The translations under genes and the position numbers were made by a program. Below are positions 56,921 to 64,000 of a stretch of DNA of 64,000 nt, in pieces; within the stretch, counting starts at the first letter, position 1, and every line of letters starts with the position of its first letter. The notes under the pieces are model-generated. The model did no database searches and had not been told where the DNA came from. It was given only the letters and a program-made list of their open reading frames with translations. The stretch comes from Dipteris shenzhenensis (lineage: Eukaryota > Polypodiophyta > Polypodiopsida > Gleicheniales), in the NCBI GenBank assembly GCA_047967505.1, contig CM106541.1, one strand, 5' to 3'.

Positions 56921-57724
56921 GAGGATCAGGTCCTAATGGACCTTATGGTTTGTTTCATATCCACATTTATACTCAGCCTTTTGTTTTTTCTTTTGGCAAA
57001 AACTCACTGAATGGCAGGATTCAAGTTCCAATAATTACGTGCTCGATGATAAAAATGGTGCTATGAAATATAGAGAGCGAGCAATGAATGAATGAATGAA
57101 TATATGCCAAGGACTCTGAGATATCGGTAGTGATCAACGAATGAATAAATGCCAAGGACAAATGAGACAGGTGATGATAGGAGGGTTTAATTTGTGACCA
57201 GCTACTTAACAAGCCATTTAGATGGCAATAATCTCGCAACACTATATTTTGTTATGATTATGTTAATATCTACTTTGTTTCAAGTCTTTGTGCTCTTTTG
57301 TTTGAAGTCTTATATTCCACAGGGAGGATCAGGTCTTGATGGACCTTATGTCGTGTCTCATATCCGTATTTTTACTCATTCTTTTGTTTTTTTTTTGGAT
57401 AAAATTTCATTGAATGGTAGGATTCAAGCTCCACTTCAAGTTCATAATTACGAGCTCCATAGAGAGCAAGCAATGAATGAATGAATGAATATATGCCAAG
57501 GACTGTGAGATATTGGTAGGCGATCAATGAATGAATAAATGCCAAGGACCAATAAGGTAGGTGATGATAAGCGAGTTTAATTTGTGACCATCTCTCAAAC
57601 CATTGTGGTACTCAACAAGCAAATTAGATGACAATAATCTCGCAACACTATATTTTGTTATGATTATTTTAATATCTATTTTGTTTCTAGTCTTGATGCT
57701 TTTTGTTTGAAGTCTTATATTCTA
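56921..57724. repeat. Tandem duplication, period 403 bp
   Basis: GAGGATCAGGTC(C/T)T at 56,921 recurs at 57,324, and the similarity runs through the GAATGAATGAATGAATATATGCC block to TTTGAAGTCTTATATTC. The copies have diverged by substitutions and small indels. No gene is inside. Confidence 0.9.
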
Positions 57725-57976
57725 CTCTAGTCTAAAGGCTGCCTACTACAACCTAGTTATTTAAAAAAATATAATAATTATATTTGAATTTTATGTTGAG
57801 TCTATAAATGCTTATGTAGTCTTACTAGCATCTAGTCGCTTGTGATCACTGCAATGATTGTAATTCAAATTTGAATTGTCATTTTAAAAGTTCGACTCCA
57901 AATTCTATGATTGTAAAACAAGAAAGTACAAAACTAGACAAAATAATCATCTTCAATTTACTGAGTACTTGCAATA
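57725..57976. other. AT-rich spacer
   Basis: Nothing recognised before the small open frame that follows. Confidence 0.3.
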
Positions 57977-58252
57977 GTGTCTTTTCCTAACATTACCTTT
58001 TATTTACTTTGCTTATCTATGGTCATCTCGATTTGTTCGTGATACTAGAAGTGGCTTCAGAGAGTATACCTTTATGCAAGAGTGCACTGAACCAATAGAT
58101 AAGGCAAGTTCATTAACACATGGTTTATATTTTTCACTGGTAAAGCAAGGTCTTTTGGATGCAAAAGAGAAAGCAAAAGCTTTTCTAAAAGGATTAAAAG
58201 AAAAAATTTGCAAGTATGATTTAGACAAATGGCAATTGCAACTCACAATTTA
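57977..58252 (+). CDS. Possible exon of unknown function
   Basis: The frame is open from about 57,977 to the TAA at 58,250-58,252. Its second half looks like real protein: WSSRFVRDTRSGFREYTFM, then LTHGLYFSLVKQGLLDAKEK and KAFLKGLKEKICKYDLDKW. The composition is charged and probably helical. I recognise no family. It has no good upstream start codon, so it would be an internal or terminal exon, or a fragment of a mobile element gene. Confidence 0.3.
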
Positions 58253-59087
58253 ATTAAGTTTTTTAAAAACTACATGAATAAATTCACAAAGGAGCTTTAA
58301 TCGTCCACTATACGGTTCACAAACGAGTTTTAATGCTCCCTTACAAACGAGTTTTAATATCATTCAACTTGGATGAGGTCATCAATGCACGAGTCTCTAG
58401 TCGTTCCATAATGCGAAACCTTGAGATTAAGGGTAATGAAACTCCCAACCATAGTACTCTAAAAATTATAGAGAAACCCCTGTGAGTGTAACTAAGACTG
58501 TGAAACTCGCAAATAGGATTGGATGAAAATAGGCGATTAAATCGACAAGAATAGACAAATCGCTTATCTCTAAAATCCACAAATGGAGGTTAAAAACCAT
58601 TAAGTTTCAATAATGGGTAAGTTCAAAAGACTCCAATTGTCAAAGTTAAAAATTCAAATAAAGAACCACTTTACATGCTTAAAGGCAATTCTCATATTTC
58701 AGGAAAACAGTTCACAAGGAAAACATTGTAAACTTGCAGCTCAGCCAACTTGGCACTTTATGATTAATCTTGTTTAATGCTCTTATTTTTAAAATTTGAG
58801 CACATACGTAACTTCTAGCTTAATTTATATATATTATATTATATATACATTATTTCACTCTATTATAGGTACAAGTAGCATCACCCACCTACGAGGGGTG
58901 AGAGACCCATTCCATTCAAATGTGACCTTAAAATATCTTTAATTTCAAGTTTCAAGACCCTCTCCACCATAGGCACTACTTGGCTTGGCTTTATGTTCAA
59001 TTTAGTCAACAATTTAGCTAGATGAGTAGTCATGTGATGTCGATCCAGCGGCAAAGCATTCACATAGAAAATAGCCCACTCTCCCCC

Positions 59088-59091
<4 letters not shown>
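58253..59091. other. No gene recognised
   Basis: AT-rich sequence. A minus-strand frame at about 59,090-58,885 (HHMTTHLAKLLTKLNIKPSQ) has protein-like composition, but no family is evident. Confidence 0.35.

Positions 59092-59131
<40 letters not shown>
59092..59131. repeat. (CT)n microsatellite
   Basis: About 20 CT units. A second CT tract, interrupted by TCTG units, lies at about 59,198-59,268, and CA-rich simple sequence continues to about 59,690. Confidence 0.95.
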
Positions 59132-59134
<3 letters not shown>

Positions 59135-59192
59135 TGATAGACATCCATATGCATGAATATTTTATCTTGAGCACCTTTCACAATTATCACCT

Positions 59193-59245
<53 letters not shown>

Positions 59246-59268
59246 CTCTCTCTGTCTCTCTCTCTCTT

Positions 59269-60315
59269 CTTCTCCCTCTATTGCACACACCCTCTCTCTA
59301 TCTTAATGCGCATAATATTTCTATCTCCATCACACACCCATAGTGCTCTCTTTTGCTTTAGTGTTTTCCTCACATGCATACGTATACACATAGATACTCA
59401 AAAACATAGGAGGTCCATCCCCCAATTTATCTTTCTCATGTGCAAATGGACACACATACATGCACACATCCTTGTTAGAGACTCTCTTTGTCATACACAA
59501 ACAAATTATCTCTTGGGACTATTGCCATCCCACACATAGATACACATGCATGCATGTAGGCATGCACACATACACACATAAACACTCCAACTACAGAGAC
59601 ATACACACACAAATACTAAAATTTAGGTTTCTCTCCTCTTTCGCTTGCACATGCACAACAATACAATGAATCCATAGACACTCACACAAATGCATTTCCT
59701 TGATTTAAAAAGAAACTTACGGGTGCGTCTACTTGCGCATCTATAGACCCGCATCTATAGACGTCTCTATATACCAAATAGATGCACCTATAGACGCTCT
59801 GTAGAAATTTAAAAAAAAAAGAGAAAAACGTGCTAATAGATGCTCTCGATATTTTTTTAATAAAAAAATTTAGAATTTTTTGTGGGTGAATAGAATGATG
59901 TGTATGCTGTGTGATTGCAAGAATCCCATTTCCACAGTGTGCAATTCAATTCTTACATCCAACCGCATTTTAATTAGCACAGTTGGCATTTTAATTAGCA
60001 CAATTCCATGCACGTCTATAGCCGATGATAATTATAATTCTGAATAAAACATTACAACTCCAAAGCATTTAGTTCACAAGGCATTCATTGATAGAACATT
60101 GCGCAAGGAAACTTAATGCCAAAAAAATAAAAGGAGTGTATATTAATTCATAGCCCAAAAAGTGCTTGTATGTACATATAGCACAAAGCCAAGCCACCTG
60201 TGGCTTCAAGTACAAAAAATAAGGGGAGTGTATATACAAGAGAGCACAAAGCCAAGCCAATGGCTTCAAGTACAAAAAAGAGTAGCTAGCACTAATTCCA
60301 GCACTACTTCTATCA
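59269..60315. other. Simple-sequence-rich and AT-rich flank
   Basis: CACACA- and ACACAT-rich low-complexity DNA to 59,690, then AT-rich sequence with the repeated phrase GCACAAAGCCAAGCCA (60,181 and 60,244). This may be the 3' region of the minus-strand gene that ends at 60,316. Confidence 0.4.
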
Positions 60316-61127
60316 CTAATCTAAGTTATCTGCATCCTCGATCCCTTCTTCATCACCTTCTTTATGGCCTTCTTTCTCCTCAGTATCCTTGCCTTCTTCC
60401 TCCTGAATATCCCCAGTGGCCTGTAAATGAGAAATCAAATCTTTATTTACAATATTGACATTATTTAAGTACTTTTAAATACCATGGGGGGTGCTTTAGT
60501 AGCCCGGATATACTGCTCCTTAGTAATCAATCCCTCATCATAAAAGTGCCTCTATGTATGTCGTCTGCGATGTCCACGATGGTAGGCTATCTCGACAAGA
60601 GTAGGGTACCTGTCCACGATATCAAGTTGCAAGATAACACAATTTGCGAAGGGGTTAGTACAAAAAAACAACCTCCTAATAAACCACATAAACACAATAT
60701 AATTTGAGATCGATACTTATAAATTGGGCCTCCCATGATTCAAAACCCCTTGCTCCAAAATGTATGTTTCCATATTGCTCCATTTGGATCCTTTGTGCCT
60801 CCACGTGCTGCAGTTTGGGGTCTGCCTTCGCTGCCTTCATTGCTTTCTTCCACTCACACTTATGAGCAGTGTGGGGTTGGCCCCTTGGTGGTTAAGCTCC
60901 CTCTCTCCTGGCAATCTCGGCTAGTGCCTGCCTTAAGCAAAGATATGTTATTGGCAACAAGTATAACAACAATCTTTGACTTTGTCCATTTCTCTAGATT
61001 GGGGCGATTGGGATACCTAGAGCATACAGCATTGATGGTCTCATCAGCTAATCTTTCTGGATGCTCTTTGTATGGAATAAAACAATCTCTATAGTTGTTA
61101 GCAACTACAAAGCGCATGAAGGCCATG
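60316..61127 (-). pseudogene. Second transposase-accessory gene, minus strand
   Basis: From 61,126 leftward: MAFMRFVVANNYRDCFIP, HPERLADETINAVCSRYPNR, RGSLTTKGPTPHCS, then after a stop and frameshift QYGNIHFGARGFESWEAQF (about 60,765-60,708). The last exon, 60,420-60,316, has a clear acceptor (CATTTACAG) and encodes an acidic tail (EEEGKDTEEKEGHKEGDEE) with a TAG stop. HFGARG, the exon layout and the acidic last exon are shared with the gene at 54,033-56,304, so the two are distant relatives. The assignment to CACTA accessory proteins is by pattern. It has stops and probably no function. Confidence 0.5.
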
Positions 61128-61134
61128 ATGTCAC

Positions 61135-61450
61135 ATGCATATCTTCAAGAATGTGGTGTCTACCATTTGGGAACATTTGAATCGGACACGAGATTCCACA
61201 GGCATAAGGGAGGATCTATGCACCACAAGGAGGAATATGCGTGAAGCTTGGCCACAAGAGAGGCCAAATGGGCATGTCTTTTTACCCCGTGCACCATGAA
61301 AGTTATCAAAGCTAGAGATGGTGGCGATGAAGCGAGCTATCACTACAATTTGTACTCCCACTAGATGCATGAGGTGTTTGAAGGAGGCCTTGATGACAAA
61401 GAGTAAGAAACTTAGGTGTAGAGCAATTATATGGCTTGAAATCTGATGAT
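61135..61450 (+). pseudogene. CACTA transposase (TNP2/DUF4218-like) fragment
   Basis: Plus-strand translation from 61,135: FKNVVSTIWEHLNRTRDSTG, then HEAWPQ-like text (NMREAWPQERPNGHVFLPRA) and AMKRAITTICTPTRCMRCL with KKLR. This follows the DUF4218 neighbourhood of CACTA TNP2 proteins (TxxKxxxDxxLxxMxIRxxL...LPPAPYTLSxxEK...PxGYxxxIKxxVxxxDxKLxGxKSHDxH). Only this segment is present. It is head-to-head with the minus-strand accessory gene, so the two pieces may come from one rearranged element. Confidence 0.5.
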
Positions 61451-61735
61451 TGGCACAAGAAAGTATGACTTAGCATAGTCTCTTTTTCCTTCCAAATTTG
61501 TGAGTGTAGAAGCAACTAATCAACCATCGAGCATTTCTCATATTGCATCGAAGGATGTGAAGGATTGTATTTACAAGATGGGCAAGCTTATGAGGTACTT
61601 TACACTATACAAAATGTGAAGCATATCAATGCTCCATGCAAGGTTTTCATATTGCTAATATCTTGCACTTTTTTCTTTCTAGGTATGTGAGCTGAAAGGA
61701 AATAGATCCCACCACGCTTGAGGATGCTTGAGTTA

Positions 61736-62089
61736 TGTTAGTGGAGGAGACCTTGACAAAGTGTGGATCGTACTAGCCTAGTGCACACAAGATCAACGAA
61801 AGAACTAAGGAGGATCAAAGCACACTAAATAAGATATGAGAGGAAGATAGCAAATTTGCATCTCTTGCAATGTGTGTTCAACAATACATGATAGGCCTCT
61901 TATATAGAGAGTGCCTTTTGAATAGTCAAACCATGTGGGATCCTCTCATTCACATCTCTCCTTATGGATATCCTTGATCCACATCTTTGAATCATGTAGT
62001 CCACATCCTAGGGTGGCTACTTTAATACATTCCTTAGTACATGCCTTTGCCCTTTAATCTATGTGCTCATGGCACCACAACTCTCAACA
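61736..62089 (-). mobile_element. Candidate 3' LTR of a minus-strand copia
   Basis: About 354 bp beginning TGTTAGTGG and ending CTCAACA. It is followed by a minus-strand polypurine tract (CCTCCCCTTGG, 62,090-62,100) and has a minus-strand TATA box (complement of CTTATATAGAG, about 61,900). The left boundary is uncertain and the 5' LTR is outside the window. Confidence 0.55.
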
Positions 62090-62270
62090 CCTCCCCTTGG
62101 TGCCATGATCCTTTGGCTATTGCAAGGGGGTCAGATGTGAGTTACAAATCCATCACCTCCCCTTAGTGCATGCATTGCTACTTAAGGTGGTAAAGTGTGT
62201 TTCACATGTCAATACCTCCCCTGGGCGCTTACATGGCTACTCTCAGGTGGTCAAGTTTGATTTACAAACA
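62090..62270. repeat. Threefold repeated polypurine-tract box
   Basis: ACCTCCCCT(T/G) occurs at about 62,089, 62,156 and 62,214, each followed by a similar 55-60-bp block (GC(C/A)..., GGCTA(C/T), AAG...GTCA). The first copy abuts the LTR and would act as the polypurine tract on the minus strand. Confidence 0.6.
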
Positions 62271-63050
62271 TATGGGCTGAAGGTGCAAAGTTGTTGCTTC
62301 TCAATGCATGTTGTCAATGGCATTTTCTTTGCTTGATGTAGCTTGATGCATTATGCTTTGTTCTTCCATGTTCCTTGATGCTTTAGGTGTCGATGCTATG
62401 GTCATCTCATGCACTTGTGCTTTTGGCATGCTTTTTGCATTCATCATGAATTGCTTTTCCATTTGTTGCAAAGGTCTTACCATGAGCTTTGTTTTACTTC
62501 AATGGCAGTGTCTAATTGCATACAATGATTCTAATTTGACAGGTGCGTAGAGCTCAAAAAGGCGATCACTTTTTGTTTTTGGAGCATCTAAAAATTCTTC
62601 TTGGATTGGAAGTTACGGCTTGTCAAAGTTTTGATCAAGAAGAGGGGCCTTTGATGATATGGCACAGGGATTCACATATAGAATTCAAACTGTGCTTCAC
62701 AAGGGCCTCTGTGCTTAGGTGGCACTTGTTGATGTTGCAATTAACCAATCCTTAACCTAAACTTAACCATTGTTTAGTGTGGGTTGAGTTAACTTAACCA
62801 TAGTTTCTTTTGATCTGCCACGTGGCAAAAAACTGACCAAGCCCTTACCTAACTTTACCTTTGTGGGTTTACTTGAATAACCCTAGTTAAATCCAATCTA
62901 CCACATGTCTTTGCTATATGGTGCCATGTGTCCTAAGGTTTAGGCCCTTAGAGATGAAAGAGAGAAAGCTATGCTACAGCGATGACAACGGCGAGGCAAC
63001 TATGGCCATGGCGACACGGTGCTTTGCATTCTCTACCTCATTGGTGCTAG
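62271..63050. other. No gene recognised
   Basis: This interval should hold the RT and RNase H of the minus-strand copia if its LTR assignment is right, but no such motifs are readable. It looks like unrelated sequence replacing the 3' half of pol. Confidence 0.35.
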
Positions 63051-64000
63051 TTGTGCATGCGATCTTGCTTGTTCAGTCTGTAGCCATAGCAATGACTGCT
63101 CTTACATTTGCCATCCTTGCAACCGGATTGTATGTTTCTTCATAATCAATGCCATATGTCTATGCATACCCCTTGACAACTAATCTTGCCTTGTATCTGT
63201 TCACAGATTCATCTGCATTGTGCTTCACCTTATAAACCCACTTACAGCCAATTGCATTCTTGTCTTTAGGCAAAGGCACCAATTCCCATGTAGCATTTGC
63301 TTCCAAGGCATCCATTTCTTCATCCATGGCTTTCTCCCATTTTTCTTTTCCCATAGCTTGCTCAAAAGAAGTGGGTTCTAGTTCCTGTATCACTTTGACC
63401 ATATAGGCATAGTGAATGGCTATAAGTCCATCATATTTCAACCTATCCACAGGATACCTAGCTCTGGTAGAGACCTATGCAAAATAGGCTCACTTCCAGG
63501 TGCTCTCAAAACATCCCTGGTCTTCCTTACTCTAGGTGTAACAACAAAAGGAATACCCAACTCATCATCAATGCTCTGCTCTGAGCCACTGGATTCACCA
63601 TCCACATAAGAGTGACCTGCATTCACATCAAACATGGGCTGATCTACCTTCTCTTTTCCTTTTCGTGATACCTGCATACCACTATTTGCATTGCTTTGAG
63701 GAGATTCTCCTGATCTCAATCTGCCTGTCCATGGTGAAGTATGTGAACCACTGCTAGAGGACACTGCAAGTCCACTAATATTGACAAAAGGAATACCCAA
63801 CTCATCATCAATGCTCTGCTCTGAGCCACTGGATTCACCATCCACATAAGAGTGACCTACATTCACATCAAACATGGGCTGATCTACCTTCTCTTTTCCT
63901 TTTCGTGATACCTGCATACCACTATCTGCATTGCTTTGAGGAGATTCTCCTGATCTCAATCTGCCTGTCCATGGTGAAGTATGTGAACCACTGCTAGAGG
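63051..64000 (-). pseudogene. Copia pol fragment: integrase-RT linker and RT start
   Basis: Minus strand: a Ser/Gly-rich linker (GESPQSN, QVSRKGKEKVDQPMFDVN) duplicated in frame, then the RT entry at 63,450-63,100: [53 protein letters not shown] and DYEETYNPVARMANVR. These are the standard first motifs of copia RT. RT breaks off near 63,050. Integrase, protease and gag lie beyond base 64,000. The frame is open across more than 500 bp of linker, which suggests recent activity. Confidence 0.85.
63544..64000. repeat. 240-bp in-frame tandem duplication
   Basis: ACAAAAGGAATACCCAACTC starts at 63,544 and again at 63,784. The second copy is visible for 217 bp before the window ends. Only a few substitutions separate them. 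240 bp is 80 codons and keeps the copia frame. Confidence 0.97.

Overview
The window is nuclear DNA from a land plant with a large, repeat-rich genome. The evidence is spliceosomal exons with GT-AG introns, an STE20-type kinase gene with a 6.3-kb intron full of old transposons, and dense, nested, decayed plant LTR retrotransposons (Ty3/gypsy and Ty1/copia), LINEs and CACTA-like pieces. I cannot name the species. The divergence of the kinase C-terminus from flowering-plant homologues I know would fit a non-flowering vascular plant such as a fern, but that is a guess.

Layout. 1-2.4 kb: gypsy pol remnant (+), cut by a probable LINE 3' end (-). 6.4-7.7 kb: LINE ORF2 C-terminus (+). 8.15-17.46 kb: the last ten coding exons of a SIK1-like MAP4K (STE20/Hippo-type kinase) gene. 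All ten splice phases agree; its kinase-domain exons lie upstream of the window. Its largest intron (10.58-16.88 kb) holds a minus-strand LINE endonuclease, a gypsy scrap and a plus-strand LINE RT. 20.5-21.2 kb: LINE endonuclease (+).

22.3-45.8 kb is a nested retrotransposon block: a copia with its 3' LTR (22.3-26.5, -), two copia gag fragments of one gag type in opposite orientation (26.5-27.1 and 30.5-31.6), two gypsy elements (31.6-36.6, -), a structurally complete copia with 147-bp LTRs and a 5-bp target duplication (36,654-42,075, -) sitting inside a gypsy LTR, and a chromovirus that kept gag and integrase-chromodomain but lost protease-RT (42.2-45.8, +). 46.6-47.7 kb: LINE C-terminus (-).

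47.9-52.8 kb is the most unusual part. A plus-strand, intron-containing, decayed gene region reads first as a ParB-like domain followed by a beta-class (N6-adenine/N4-cytosine type) DNA methyltransferase-like domain, then as an FCP1/HAD-like phosphatase domain, an unassigned stretch and a SET-like domain. Whether this is one gene or two neighbours cannot be settled from the sequence alone.

54-61.5 kb carries two related transposase-accessory genes (one +, one -) with acidic tails, a solo copia LTR inserted cleanly into an exon of the first, CACTA-style subterminal 26-bp palindromic repeats with a 21-bp hairpin, and a TNP2/DUF4218-like fragment. 61.7-64 kb: minus-strand copia with LTR, RT start and a 240-bp in-frame tandem duplication that runs off the window. 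Apart from the SIK1-like gene, nearly every coding region is broken, mostly by changes that look like C-to-T or G-to-A transitions, as expected for heavily methylated repeats.
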